From Ichthyophis bannanicus (taxonomy: Eukaryota > Chordata > Amphibia > Gymnophiona > Ichthyophiidae): a stretch of DNA of 64,000 nucleotides. Positions within the stretch are counted from its first letter, which is position 1, and every line of letters starts with the position of its first letter. The DNA is taken from NCBI GenBank assembly GCA_033557465.1, contig CM066035.1:922398522-922462521 (forward strand), in the 5' to 3' direction. A program made the position numbers and the translations under genes. The notes under the pieces were generated by a model, which was given only the letters and a program-made list of their open reading frames with translations, had not been told where the DNA came from and made no database searches. This document shows positions 1 to 10,704 of this stretch, one piece after another.

Positions 1-17
1 ATATATATCTATATATA

Positions 18-64
<47 letters not shown>

Positions 65-159
65 ATATACATCTCTGTAGATGTATCTGTCTGTCAGCTA
101 AGTGTGCATATGCTATGCCCTTTAGATCTCATTATAGATCTATATATATCTATATACCC

Positions 160-195
<36 letters not shown>

Positions 196-200
196 GCACA
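1..200. repeat. TA-rich microsatellite
   Basis: Runs of alternating T and A dominate, with short interruptions (TATC, CTGTAG), in two blocks at about 1-66 and 142-195. It is a simple repeat; translations through it (YIYIYI) are artefacts. Confidence 0.95.
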
Positions 201-954
201 CACAGACACATATATCTGCATATATATGTGTATCTGTCCAGATACTTCTTATAGGTAGATATGTATTTCCATACTTATCTCTCTGTCTATGTTCATAAAG
301 GTTTTTACCTTCCTGTATGTTCCTGACAGTGGGCTTGCACAGCTTCATACTGTTCCACAGTATGTTTCGGATATTATGCACACAACCACTGCTGTGGTAC
401 TGATAGCCCTACCGTATCCTAGGTTTACGTATCCCTGAAGCTCCATGCCCCAATGTCTTCCTACCTCTCACCAGTTAGGAAATACATGGTGGATCTTCAG
501 TGGATTTCAGATTCAATTCCTCAAACATCTGTCCTTTCTGGGAGTATGGTATTCTTCTCATACCCTTTCCTCCCTCAAGGACTAGGTCTGTTTGTCCAGT
601 TCGGTCAGTCTTCCTCTTTTGCTCCTACCTCTGAATACTTCTGTAGCCAAAAGAGTTTTCAGCTTTCCATGAAGCTTCCCACTGAAGACCTGCCGTTTTT
701 GTGCTACCCCAATTGAATCCTGGGGTCACCTCTCACTTCCAGATGTTGACCTCCACCTTCACTCTAGTGAGGTCACCTTGAACATTATTCTACTGGATCC
801 CCAATAGACTCCTTCAGCCTCTCTACTTCCTGCAATCCAGTAGGTGAGCGTCATATGGTGATCATTTCAGTATATTTTATGATAATGATCATACATACAA
901 GGACTCCTTGTTGATAGTCCTTTCTTAGGTTAGCTGTTTTTCTACAGCTCCTCT
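201..954. other. unrecognised non-coding stretch
   Basis: No convincing gene. The longest open frame (453-716, 87 codons) is T- and C-rich and resembles no family I recognise. The stretch may be decayed transposon sequence, because recognisable DIRS 3' sequence follows directly, but I cannot align it. Confidence 0.4.
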
Positions 955-1428
955 CTTTTCAACTCCTACCCTCCATCCTCAGGATGCCTGGCCATATGAG
1001 GTGTAGCATGTTTCAATCTCCAACATGTTAGGGCTCCAGGCATCTTAGCTTGGGAGTCCCCATATGTGAAGACTCATTCCTGCTTGTTCCTGGAGATAGC
1101 ACAGTTACTTACCTGTAACAGGCGATCTCTGGGAACAGCAGGAATAAGTCTTCACAACCCACCCACCTCCCCTAGGAGTTGTATTTCTCTATCTATCTTT
1201 CCTTTCCTCTTTCTCTCTCTTTGTCTCAGCTATGAAACTCAACTGAGGAGAGACAGTTGGAAAGGCGGGAAGGCAGCACGCAGGCGCTGAGGGATGCTCC
1301 CAAAAGCTTTCTGATTGGACGCTGGGGAGCGTTCCCTCGCAGGCTCCGTCGGTACCGACGTACCCATATGTGAAGACTTATTCCTGCTGTTCCCAGAGAT
1401 CACCTTTACAGGTAAGTAACTGTGCTTT
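955..1428 (+). mobile_element. DIRS 3' terminal fragment (ICR + right ITR)
   Basis: The part from about 1045 matches the 3' end of the DIRS-A subfamily. It holds an ICR at about 1050-1155, where complements of the left and right element ends lie side by side (…TTCCTGGAGATAGCACAG…). A right ITR at about 1235-1428 carries the TCGGTACCGA palindrome and ends in GTAACTGTGCTT. No coding part of this copy is recognisable upstream. The start at about 955 is approximate, from a short match to sequence that follows the YR stop in other copies. Confidence 0.75.
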
Positions 1429-2055
1429 CTCTTAAGGTTGGCTTTTCTTCAACCCCTCTGTAGCTAAGGCTTGGCACAAAGAGCAATCCATGAATATATC
1501 TTCCTCATTCAAAGCTGCATCAGGCTCTCCTATTTGTATTGGTTCTAGCTCACTGGGCTTAGCTGACAGCCTCTCATTATAGCTGAGAGTGTCTCCTGTA
1601 ACTCTGCACTGCTCAGTATGGGACAGGCTTCTAAGGCTTGTACTTGTGCCTTGGTTTGTAGCAGCTTCTCCTCTCTTGTGCTCTGTACCTCTCTCTGGGT
1701 CTTTCCAGCACTCTCCTCTCCTGCTGTTCCTGCTCCTGTTCCCGTTGCTCCTCCAGCTCTCCTTGCTAATCTCTGTATAATCCAACCTAGGCTTAAATCT
1801 CCAGGGTTCCAGCCCCACCTCTTCTCTTCCCAGGTGACGTAAGGGTCTTTTACCTTGGGTCTGCATTCACTCTCCCTTACTCCACTAGGGGAACTCTGAA
1901 ACCTATTCCAGTTTGGGATTTTCAGGTTTCTAGGTGTGGTTGTGGCTTTATTTCTCTGACCTTGTAAAATAGGTCCTTTTATTAGGGTGTATTCTTTGGT
2001 TTTTTCCCCTTTCTCCTAACTCAGAATGAGCTTCCTTACCACAGTCTGCTTATCC
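1429..2055 (-). mobile_element. LTR-like element fragment, antisense
   Basis: Related to the insertion at 11158-12748. Both read on the minus strand toward a short shared motif, MDCSL, at the end of an open frame (here 1432-1866, 144 codons, basic and Arg/Glu-rich). Both also share a GGAAGCTyAT stretch at their other end. The fragment is bounded on the left by a DIRS terminus and on the right by the DIRS-D leader. The family is not recognised; LTR-like is inferred from the related copy's size and short target duplication. Confidence 0.5.
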
Positions 2056-2434
2056 GCCTTCCCACCTTCCCAAGTCCTCTCCTCAGTTCTTCATTTTCCG
2101 TGGAGCCAGCAGGAGGGTTTCTTCCTATCACCCGCTGAAAAACGTCATTTTTTGGTTTGAATCTGTGCTTTGCTATTCCGTTAATGCCGGTACCTTCTTT
2201 GATACTGGTCCCAATATTTATTTTCTTTTCAGAATATTTTTTTCATTTTTTCCCCCATTTTTTGGTGATTCTACTGTCAAATTAGGCCTTAGCCTACTCT
2301 TTTCCACCACAATGGAAAAACACATCAGCAGCTTCAAAAAATGTGCAAAGTGTTTTGGTACAGTATCAGTCACCGATAAACATGATCTGTGTTTAAAATG
2401 TTAAGCCCAGACCATTTATTGACTGACTGTACTT
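2056..2434 (+). mobile_element. DIRS-D 5' part (leader and start of gag)
   Basis: The left side of an older DIRS copy. The leader resembles that of DIRS-A (Pu-GAGCCAGCAG, CCGCTGAA, GCCGGTACC), but its ITR is missing, replaced by the LTR-like fragment. The element is interrupted at 2435 by DIRS-B1 and resumes after 15834. Confidence 0.75.
2312..2434 (+). pseudogene. DIRS-D gag, N-terminal fragment
   Basis: The open frame starts MEKHISSFKKCAKC and continues with TDKHDLCLKC, the first two CxxC pairs of DIRS Gag. A one-base change after the second pair shifts the frame; the shifted frame continues LSPDHLLTDCT, as in other Gags (LGPDHSIPDCP). At the triplet TTT the reading frame is broken by DIRS-B1. 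Joining base 2434 directly to the sequence after DIRS-B1 gives a Gag of normal spacing, so this is an insertion and not a truncation. Clearly dead. Confidence 0.8.
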
Positions 2435-2600
2435 TCTCTAGGACCAATCAGGAAGTCATTCCTCACATATGGGTGATGTCGGTGCCGACAGAGCCCCCGT
2501 GCGGAGCATTTCCCCAGCTTTCAAAGAAAGCCTTTGCGAATGCAGCGTGAATGCGCAGTCCCTTTCCCGCCCAAGGGTGCCATCTTGCTCAGTCTTTTTT
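2435..2600 (+). repeat. DIRS-B1 left ITR
   Basis: Inverted match to 15646-15836, including CCCATATGTGAGGAC, the near-palindrome GTCGGTGCCGAC and the AAAGCCTTTG segment. The first bases are diverged (TCTCTAGGACCAATCAGG versus TCTCCAGGAACAAGCAGG in DIRS-B2). Confidence 0.85.
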
Positions 2601-2839
2601 CCGAGGAGCCCGACGGACGTGTTTCGTTTTCACCCGAGGAAAAAGTTGATTTTATTCTGCGTGGACCCGTTTTCTTCGGTTTGACGCCGGTTTCCCTTTC
2701 CCGCCTGGGCCCGATACATCGGTATCGAGCCCGCACTTCTTTTTTCGGTTTTCGTCCTTAGTGACTAGCGTACACGCCATTTTTCTATTTTTCACTGGCA
2801 GCCCTGTCTTTTGACCTCGCAGGGGCCATTTTTCCCCCG
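2601..2839 (+). other. DIRS-B1 5' leader
   Basis: Untranslated leader between the left ITR and the gag start. It is rich in T and CG and contains GGTATCGA and GACGCCGG words. It is conserved in layout with the DIRS-B2 leader at 54571-54821. A promoter is expected in or near the ITR in this class, but I see no recognisable TATA box. Confidence 0.55.
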
Positions 2840-4753
2840 ATGGCTGCCAGTGGATTTAAGAAGTGTGATCGGTGTAAGAAACTTATGTATCTCACCGACA
2901 CACATGACTGCTGCCTCCGCTGCCTCGGACCCGATTATGACCCGATCTGTGGCCCGTGTGGGAAAATGTCCTCGAAGGCGTTGAGTCGGCAGCACCAAAA
3001 GAAAAGAATCTTCTCTGACTCCGCGTCTGGACGTGTCCGGACTTCGTCAGAGGCCTCGACGTCTCGGGACTCCGGCCCCGAGCATCGCCGAGGCTCCTCT
3101 GAGAGGGGGTCTCCCTCGCGGGAGCATCGCAGGAAGAAGAAACACGCGAGGGCGGCGTCGGTGGACGCACTTGGCTCCTCGAGGGCCAAGTCGCATAGCC
3201 CTGAGCACCGTCCCGGGTCTTCGGAGTCGGAGAGGCCTGCCAAACAGCCTCGTGTGGAGATGGAGTCCTCGGGTCACGTGAGTACTGTAGTCCTCGTGGA
3301 CTCTTCTCCGGGGGAGCCGACGTTGGGCTTGACGCCGTCGGGGGCTGCTGAGTCTCCTGAGCTCGGACTCAGGTTGAAGGCCTTGGAGTGCAGCTTGGCT
3401 GCCTTCATGGAACAGCAGCGGGCACTGATTGCCGGTCTCACCAGTGCATCTGCCCCGACCACCGGGACATCGACGTCCAAGTCGACCCCGGAGGCCAAGC
3501 CAATCCTTGAGTCCATCAAGTCTCGAGTCGATCCTTGGCCAAGGTCTCCCTCGGCCTCCCGTTCGGGACCGAGGTTGTCGACGCCGGTACCCTCAGCGTC
3601 AGGGCGGATGGCATCGGTGCCTGCCCAACCGGAGCTGCTAGATTCCTCCTCCGAGGGGTCCGGCTGGGAAACGGAGAACAAGGAGTCACCGGACACCTTT
3701 CAGACTCGGTGTGTCCCATCAAACTCACTGGAGTCTGAGCCTCGGAGATGGTCCCCCCCCCCCCCTGGAGGATACCCGGTTCTCGGACTTCGTGCGGGAT
3801 ATGGCCAAGGCCTTGGCATTCCCCGTGGATCCCGAGGAGGAGCCTTGAGCTGAGGCGCTCAAGGCCCTGCAGTATGACTCTCCTCCCAAGGAGGCCTTTA
3901 CTGTACCAGTTCCTCCGATGCTGGAACGGTTGCTCTTCCGCATGTGGAAGGCGCCGGCCTTGACGCTGGTGTTGAGCAAGCGGGTAGATTCCTTCTATCG
4001 AGTCCTCGAGCCCCGGGTTCCAAAAGGCGCAATTACCACACCACTCCATGGTTTTTGGAATCGGCCATGCATCGTCTGAAGAGTCAGAAGATGCACTCCT
4101 TCGTGCCTCCTGGCCGGGAGGCCCTGAACCTGGATGCCCTCGGTAAGAAGTGCTTCCAGGGCTCTATGCTTGCTTGCCGTGTCCAGACCTACCAGCTGTA
4201 CATGGGCATGTACCTTCGAGACCTGGCAAAGGAGATTTCCGGGTTCTCTGCTGGTCTCTGCGAGGAACCTGTGCAGAGGTTCATGGCCCTGTCATCGGGT
4301 ATTCGAGAGTGCTCGAAGTTTATCTCTCGAGCAGCCTATGATGGCTTCGGCCCGGGTAGCCGCGGCCGGCATTGGTGCACGCCGTCAGGCCTGGCTACAG
4401 TAATCGGACCTCGAGCCATGGGTGCAGGACAAGTTGGTCGATGTCCCCTGCCGAGGTGAGAACCTCTTTGGCAAGCCCATGGCTGAAAAGGCTGCAGAAC
4501 CCGAGACCGAGACTCTTACCCGGACAGGGCTGTCCCGGAAAACCTCTGCTCCTTCTCAGAAGAAGAAGGGCTTGGGGAAAAAAAGACCTTTTACCCGAGG
4601 AAGTCATCTGCCTATAAAACATACCCTCATTTTCAGGCCTCTGTAGCTCCCCAACAGGGTCAGCAGGCCAAGGGGCAGGGACATGGGCCCCGTAGGCAGA
4701 AAACACCCAAGCCACCAGCTCCGGCTCCTGCACAGCAGGGAGCGGGGTTTTGA
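2840..4753 (+). pseudogene. DIRS-B1 gag (broken)
   Basis: Structural Gag of a DIRS element. The start ATG follows the leader, and the protein begins MAASGFKKCDRCKKL, then TDTHDCCLRC and CGPC, three paired cysteines likely to bind zinc. A long Ser/Pro/Arg-rich linker (about codons 50-270) follows, then a helical C-terminal domain (LESAMHRLKSQ, QTYQLYMGMYLRDLAKEI, FISRAAYDGF) like that of A-type Gags and the LAP2alpha C-terminus. An altered C-run near 3752-3763 shifts the frame so the first ORF stops at 3853; an in-frame TGA and further shifts follow. The natural end is GGG-TTT-TGA-C at 4745-4754, with pol open in the +1 frame. Confidence 0.85.
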
Positions 4754-5090
4754 CTCCAGTGGCATAGCCTCTCCTCCTCAGCTGGCCCCTATCAGCACAG
4801 GAGGCCGGCTGGCCCTGTATACCCACAGGTGGCCAGCTGTAACAAAGGATACCTCGGTACTAATCATAGTTCAAAAGGGCTATCTCCTCCACTTCCACCA
4901 GGTACCCCCCTCCTCCTTTCCAGGGGAGCCTCCAAGACTTCCTCTGCACAGGGACCTACTCCTGCAGGAGTTAGCAAGTCTTGTAAAGGAACAGGCAGTG
5001 GAAACCGGTGCCCCACCACCTGGAGAGGGACAAGTTCAAGATACTTACCCTTGGAATCCTGCTGCCCTACCTCCAGCAGGGAGATTGGCT
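4754..5090 (+). pseudogene. DIRS-B1 pol, first RT segment
   Basis: Reads in the +1 frame from the gag stop: VQKGYLLHFHQVPPS, then the LLLQELASLV helix, then LGILLPYLQQGDWL, where DIRS-A1 interrupts. Compared with DIRS-B2, about 110 bases are missing near 5022, which removes the GFYS…LDLRNLNKFL segment (RT fingers). One extra A near 5012 relative to copy 2 adds a shift. The coding sequence resumes at 10705. Confidence 0.8.
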
Positions 5091-5091
5091 A

Positions 5092-5251
5092 ATCTCCAGG
5101 AACAAGCAGGAATAAGTCCCCACATATGGGTACGTCGGTACCGACGGAGCCTGCGCGGGAAAGCTCCCCAGCTTCCCAGAAGGAAGCTTTTGGGGCCTCC
5201 CACTGCACATGCGCGCTGCCTTCCCGCCTTCCTGACCAGCTCTCCTCAGTT
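5092..5251 (+). repeat. DIRS-A1 left ITR
   Basis: About 160 bases, inverted and nearly identical to 10520-10677. It contains the perfect 14-base palindrome CGTCGGTACCGACG at 5133-5146 and CACATATGGG just before it. Confidence 0.9.
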
Positions 5252-5472
5252 TCTCTTTTTCCGCGGAGCCAGCAGGTCGTGTTCCTGTCACCGCTGAAGA
5301 AATTATTGTTTTAGTTTGTTTCTTTAGACCGCGTACCTGCCTTCCCCATACCGAAACCGGTACCGCCGGTCTCTCTTTTCTTTTCTTTTAAAAAAAATAA
5401 AAAATAAAAAAATCTTTATCTTGCACAACTTGGTGACTTCGGTTAGGCCTCAGGCCTACACAAATTCTCCTC
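5252..5472 (+). other. DIRS-A1 5' leader
   Basis: Leader with ACCGGTACCGCCGGT near 5355-5370, a T/C-rich tract and an A-run (about 5389-5411), then the gag ATG. The palindromic ACCGGTACCG word recurs in the leaders of DIRS-C and, with changes, DIRS-A2. Confidence 0.55.
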
Positions 5473-7288
5473 ATGGAGAAACCAGCTCCTGGTTTTAAGA
5501 AGTGTACCAAGTGTAGTGCTATTATTTCTGTCACAGACACTCATGAATGGTGTCTTAAATGTTTGGGACCTGACCACTCCATTCCGGACTGCCCATCCTG
5601 CTCCCAGATGTCTAAACGTGGTTTGCAGAACCGGGCCAACAAATTCCATGTGCTGTTTGCTTCAGATAATCCAGCATCACAGTCATCCAGGTCTTCCTCT
5701 CAGGATGGATCTCAGGTAACCAAACCTTCTTCGGGCAGGTCCTCAAAGAGCAAATCTCCTTCAAAGCATCGAGAGGCTCTCACTTTTGAATCTGAGGATC
5801 CTGCCCCAGCCAAACAACCCCGGCGGGAAGCTCTGGCTTCCAAAGCACCATCTATGGGGTTACAGGTTGACATCGATGGCACGGCCTCGACTGATCACCT
5901 GTTAGACTGCTCTGGGGTACCGGCCCATACCGGTACCGACATCCATGCAGCAGTGGCGTCTATGAGCAGTACTGTTCAGACCATGCAGCAGGCCATGCTG
6001 GCTTTTATTAATGCTGCGATGCCCTCGGTACCGCGTTCAGCGGTACCGGGTCCGGTTCCGGTATCGTCTCCCATACCGGAACCGAGACCATCGACTTCCA
6101 AACGCAGATCGGTTCCGCATGCCGGATCCGGGTTTTCACCCGATACCGATCCCATACCCGGTACGCCCGATGTCGATACCGATCGGTATGCGTATCGTGC
6201 GTTGGAAGCAAATAGAGAATACTCTGATTCTTCTGAGGATTTTGACTCCTCTGAGGACTCTGATGAGCTGTCTCTAGTTCTTCATGAAGACCCCTCTTCC
6301 CCAAAGAGGAGAATTGTCTCCACCAGAGGATTTGTCCTTTCAAGACTTCATTATTGAACTAGCTAAAGGACTTTCTATTTCCACATCCTCTGAAAAAGAA
6401 CCTAGGTCAAAGAAATTGGATATTTTAGGATACCCTAAGGTTCCTAAAGAGGCAGTCACCCTGCCTATCCATGAAATCCTTCAAGAATACTTGATGGACT
6501 TATGGGAGGCTCCTCTAACGTCTCCTTACTCTCGTAGGTTGGACACCATGTACCGGGTCCCTCCTTCTCCTGGGTTTCAAAAGACTCAGCTGCCTCACCA
6601 TTCTATTGTGGTGAAGTCTGCGCTGAAAAAGATTAAGAGCACCAAAAGGCACTCTTCCACCCCTCCAGGACGAGAATGTAAGACCCTAGACTCTTTTGGC
6701 AGGAAAATTTTCCAGGCTAGTATGCTTATAGCCAGGATTAATTCTTACAATCTGTATATGTGCATATTTCTCAGGGAACTTGCCCTAAAGATACGGCATT
6801 TTGCCTCCTTTATCCCTGAGGATAGAAAGGAGGAGTTCATTTCTCTGGTGAAACAGCTTTTAGATGTTTCTAAGTTCTCCAACAGAGCAGCTTTTGATTC
6901 CTTTGAGGGTGCCGGTAGAGCTTCGGGCATTGCTATTGCAGCCCGACGACTTGCTTGGCTCCAGGCCTCTGACCTAGAACCCTGGGTCCTGGATGGCTTA
7001 CGGAATCTGCCCTGTACAGGTGAGAACTTATTTGGTAAGGACTGGCAAATTAAAGCCACTCAAATGGACGCAGAAAATGCTACATTGGATAGACTTTCTA
7101 CCTCTACTCCTGCCAAGAAAAAGTCTTTCAAGAGGCCTTACTACAAGAAGGCCAGATTTTCCACAAATACTGGCCAACAATCTTCTCAGCCTCGCTCTGC
7201 TGCTAAACGTCAGCAACCTAAACAGGCAAGGTCAAAGCCTGCAGCGTCTGCCACTCCTCAGCAGGCTCAACCCCCTCAGGGGTTTTGA
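5473..7288 (+). pseudogene. DIRS-A1 gag (one frameshift)
   Basis: Begins MEKPAPGFKKCTKC with the CxxC / HEWCLKC / DCPSC pattern, then a Ser/Pro linker rich in V-P and G-T-D encoded by GGTACCG words. A C-terminal domain follows (DLSFQDFIIELAKGLSIS; FSNRAAFDSFEGAGRASGIAIAARRLAWLQ; CTGENLFGKDWQIKA) and a basic tail ending QPPQGF. One extra T near 6314 (ATTGTCTCC against ATGTCTCC in DIRS-A2) splits it into ORFs 5473-6357 and 6284-7288. It stops at TTT-TGA (7283-7288), with pol in +1. Compare the intact 595-residue version at 45570. Confidence 0.88.
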
Positions 7289-9210
7289 CTTGCCCCTAGA
7301 GAACTTAACATTTCTGGCTCTAGACCAGCCAGAGCCCCTCACCATTCCCGGAAGGTTAGCTCACTTTGCTCCCAGATGGGAGCAAATTACATCAGAGCAA
7401 TGGACCCTCTCTATCATCAGAGAGGGCTACAAACTTCATTTTTCCGACCTTCCTCCATATACCATGGTGAGGCACTTCAATTCTCCCCCATCTCTCCTGG
7501 GCCTGTTGGATCAGGAGGTCTCTTCTCTCCTTGCCCAAGGGGCAATAGAAGAGGTTCCTCTTCTTCAACAAGGGACAGGATTCTACTCCCCTTATTTTCT
7601 CATAACAAAGAAGACAGGGGGATTCAGACCTATCCTAGATCTGAGAGAATTGAACAAATTTCTGTACAAGGAGAAATTCAAAATGCTTTCTCTAGGCATT
7701 CTCCTTCCATACCTTCAGAGTCAGGATTGGCTTTGTTCTCTAGATCTCAAGGATGCGTACACACATATACTCATCCACCCATCCCACAGAAAATATCTAA
7801 GATTTCTGTTTCAGGGAAAACATTTCCAGTACAGAGTACTTCCCTTCGGTCTAGCCTCTGCTCCAAGAGTGTTCACCAAATGCATGGCAGTTGTTGCCGC
7901 ATTTCTAAGAGGTCTGGGAATTTTTGTATTCCCATATCTGGACGACTGGCTCATCCGAGCTCCATCTCAGTCAGAGGCCCAGATTTCCCTGGACTGTACA
8001 AGGCACATTCTGCAGTATCTGGGACTGGTGATAAACCTTCCCAAGTCTCAACTTATCCCTACTCAGTCTCTGGAATTCATAGGGGCCCAGTTGGACACCA
8101 CCACTGCAAGGGCCTACCTACCTCAAGTCCGGGGCCAACGTCTGGTGTGCTTGGCCTCCCAAGCTCAGTCCAGCAGTCACTTGACAGCCAGAGAAATGCT
8201 GCGACTTCTGGGCCACATGGCCTCCACGGTACACGTGGTTCCCTATGCTCGTCTTCATATGAGAGCAGCTCAATGGACCTTGGCCACCCAGTGGACTCAA
8301 GCATCAGGAGCGCTCTCCGACCAAATACTCACCTCAAAGCGTCTGTTTTGGTCCCTGCAATGGTGGATGTCCACCAAGAATCTGTTGTTGGGGGCCCCCT
8401 TCCAACCTTTGTTGCCCCAAGCAACCCTCACAACAGATGCCTCCCAAACAGGGTGGGGAGCCCATCTACAATCCCTCTCCACTCAGGGTACTTGGTCTCC
8501 ACAGGAGACCACCCTTCACATCAACCTCCTGGAACTGCGAGCAATCTTCTTTGCCCTCAAAGTCTTCCATACCCTCCTGGTCAACCTGACCGTCCTAGTT
8601 CAGACAGACAATCAGGTGGCCATGTTCTACGTAAACAAACAAGGAGGGACAGGCTCTGTCGCTTTGCAACGAAGCTCTCAGATTATGGGCCTTCGCCAGC
8701 GAGCATCAAATTCATCTTCTGGCAGTGTATCTTCCAGGGGTTCAAAACTCTTGGGCAGACAGACTCAGTCGAGTTCTGCTTCCACACGAATGGTCCCTAC
8801 ATATGGACCAGATAAGCAGAATCTTTCAGGAATGGGGAACCCCGGACATAGACCTCTTTGCAAGTCCGTGGAATGCCAAACTTCCCCGGTTCTGTTCCAG
8901 GACTCCGTGTCAGGGAGCTCAGGCCAACGACGCCTTTCTCCTGCATTGGGGTCAGGAATTCCTATATGCCTTTCCACCCATTCCTTTGATTCCCAAGACT
9001 CTGTTCAAACTCCAGAGGGATCACGGATCGATGATCCTCATATCTCCACGCTGGCCACGCCAAGTGTGGTTCCCTCTACTTCTGCATCTCTCCCAGGGAC
9101 CCTCCCTGGACCTGGGAGCTGCACCAGACCTTCTATCTCAGGAGAAAGGGACTTTGTGGCACCCAAACCCCAAGTCCCTACACCTCAGAGCTTGGTTACT
9201 GAAGGCCTAA
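7286..9210 (+). pseudogene. DIRS-A1 RT-RNase H-MT polyprotein (frameshifted)
   Basis: RT: GFYSPYF, LDLRELNKFL, LDLKDAY (motif A), YRVLPFGLASAP (motif B) and YLDDWL (motif C, 7934-7945). RNase H: LTTDASQTGWG, LELRAIF, QTDNQVAMF and, after the shift, WADRLSR. A DIRS methyltransferase-like region follows: DIDLFASPWNAKLPRFCSR, YAFPPIPLIPKTL, RWPRQVWFPLL. A missing CT near 8656 (GGCTCTGTC against GGCTCTCTGTC in DIRS-A2) moves translation into the YR frame, so the open frame fuses RT to YR; the MT part is read from 8725-9210 in another frame. There is no obvious pol start codon after the gag stop. Confidence 0.88.
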
Positions 9211-10247
9211 GCCTTCATGACTTCAATCTTTCTCAACCAGTGAAAGATATCCTTCATGCCTCTAGGAAACCCTCCACGAGGCGTTCCTATGCTTTCAAAT
9301 GGAAACGCTTTTCCATTTGGTGTGCTCAACAGGGTCTTGACCCTCTAGCACTTCCTTTGAATTCTCTACTAGACTATCTCCTGCATCTTAAGACGGATTC
9401 AGTAAGAGTCCATTTGAGTGCTATTGCAGCATCCTTAAAACCTATAAATGGACAACCTGTCTCCTCTCATCCGCTTGTTGCAATGTTCATGAGAGGCCTG
9501 ACTCTAACTAAGCCTCCCATCCGACCTCCTCCGGTAGCATGGGACTTGAACCTAGTTCTAGGTCAGCTTATGAAGCCACCTTTTGAACTGTTGGTTTCTA
9601 TCTCCTTGAAATTTCTTTCCTGGAAGGTCCTTTTCCTTATTGCAGTCACTTCGGCTCGCCGCATCAGTGAAACTACAGGCCTTAGTGGCTCATCCACCTT
9701 ATACCAGGTTTCATCATGATAAGGTGGTCCTAAGGACGAATCCCCACTTTATGCCCAAAGTGGTCTCGCCTTTTCATCTTAATCAAGAGGTATATCTACC
9801 TGTCTTTTTTCCAGCTCCTCATGCATCCAGTGCAGAGAGGAACCTTCATACTTTAGATTGTAAAAGAGCTCTTGCCTTTTACCTCAACAGGACTCAGCCA
9901 CATTGAAAGTCTTCCCAGCTTTTCGTGGCTTTTGATCCTTCTCATTTGGGACTTCCAGTCTCCAAACGTACACTTTCCAATTGGATTGCTCAGTGTATTT
10001 CCTTTGCTTACCAGAGTAAAAATATTTCTCTGGAAGGCCATGTCACAGCTCACAATGTGAGAGCCATGGCCACTTCTATGGCTCATCTTCTATGGCTCAT
10101 CTTCACTCTGTCTCCATAGATCAGATCTGTCGAGCTGCCACATGGGCCTCGGTTCATACCTTCACAGCCCATTACTGTTTGGACAAGGACTCCCGCCGGG
10201 ATGCCTTGTTTGGTCAGGCTGTCCTCAAACACCTGTTCCATACTTGA
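9164..10247 (+). pseudogene. DIRS-A1 tyrosine recombinase (broken)
   Basis: Integrase of the element. N-terminal core-binding part: VKDILHASRKPSTRRSYAFKW. Catalytic part: TSARRISE (Arg I intact), then HNVRAMATS (His-x-x-Arg) and TAHYCLDKDSRRD with the nucleophilic Tyr. Defects: a 15-base deletion near 9390, an extra A near 9671 that ends the long ORF at 9719, and a CGA-to-TGA nonsense codon at 9904-9906 that lies before the second Arg and the Tyr. A short duplication of ATGGCTCATCTTCT lies near 10079-10105. Confidence 0.87.
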
Positions 10248-10341
10248 ACAACTCCTGCCCACCTTCCCAGGATGGATGCCTGAGATCCATACGAAGATGG
10301 CGAACCCTTGGAAGGGGAACACACAGTCATCTTAGCTAGGG

Positions 10342-10445
10342 AGTCCCCATATGTGAGGACTTATTCCTGCTTATTCCTGGAGATAGCACAGTTACTTACC
10401 TGTAACAGGTGATCTCTGGAACAGCAGGAATTAGTCCTCACAACC
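10342..10445 (+). repeat. DIRS-A1 internal complementary region
   Basis: Adjacent complements of the element's two ends: first of the left end (CCCATATGTGAGGAC…), then of the right end (AGCACAGTTACTTACCTG…). They join at GGAGATAGCAC. In this class the ICR is thought to splint the two ends during circle formation. Confidence 0.85.
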
Positions 10446-10519
10446 CACCCACCTCCCCTAGGAGTTGTATCTTCTATCTATCTTCCTTTCCTCTCTCTAT
10501 TGTCTCAGCTATAAACTCG

Positions 10520-10704
10520 AACTGAGGAGAGCTGGTCAGGAAGGCGGGAAGGCAGCGCGCATGTGCAGTGGGAGGCCCCAAAAGCTTCCTTCTGGGAAGC
10601 TGGGGAGCTTTCCCGCGCAGGCTCCGTCGGTACCGACGTACCCATATGTGAGGACTAATTCCTGCTGTTCCCAGAGATCACCTGTTACAGGTAAGTAACT
10701 GTGC
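10520..10704 (+). repeat. DIRS-A1 right ITR
   Basis: Inverted match to 5092-5251 through base 10677, followed by a 27-base extension (CACCTGTTACAGGTAAGTAA…) that is complementary only to the ICR, the typical DIRS asymmetry. The extension contains the small palindrome CCTGTTACAGG. Confidence 0.88.

Larger units (their letters stand above)
5091..10704 (+). mobile_element. DIRS-A1 retrotransposon inserted in DIRS-B1
   Basis: Full-length A-subfamily element inserted in the RT of DIRS-B1, between GDWL and CSLDL codons. Removing it restores the flanking RT to within one base. It has the left ITR (5092-5251), leader, gag, RT-RNase H-MT, YR, ICR (10342-10445) and right ITR (10520-10704). Its lack of passengers suggests it is younger than its host, but frameshifts and a nonsense codon make it non-autonomous. 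Confidence 0.9.

Noticed and set aside
1..381. ORFs at 94-381 (minus) and 104-298 (plus)
   Set aside because: They translate through the TA microsatellite (YIYIYI) and have no support.
2840..3853. Host Ser/Arg-rich zinc-finger gene
   Set aside because: Its cysteine pattern, position after a DIRS ITR and homologues in the other copies show it is gag.
7376..8815. 479-codon ORF as a separate Ser/Pro-rich protein
   Set aside because: It is the antiphase frame of the DIRS-A1 reverse transcriptase. I kept it as an observation about the overlap, not as a gene.
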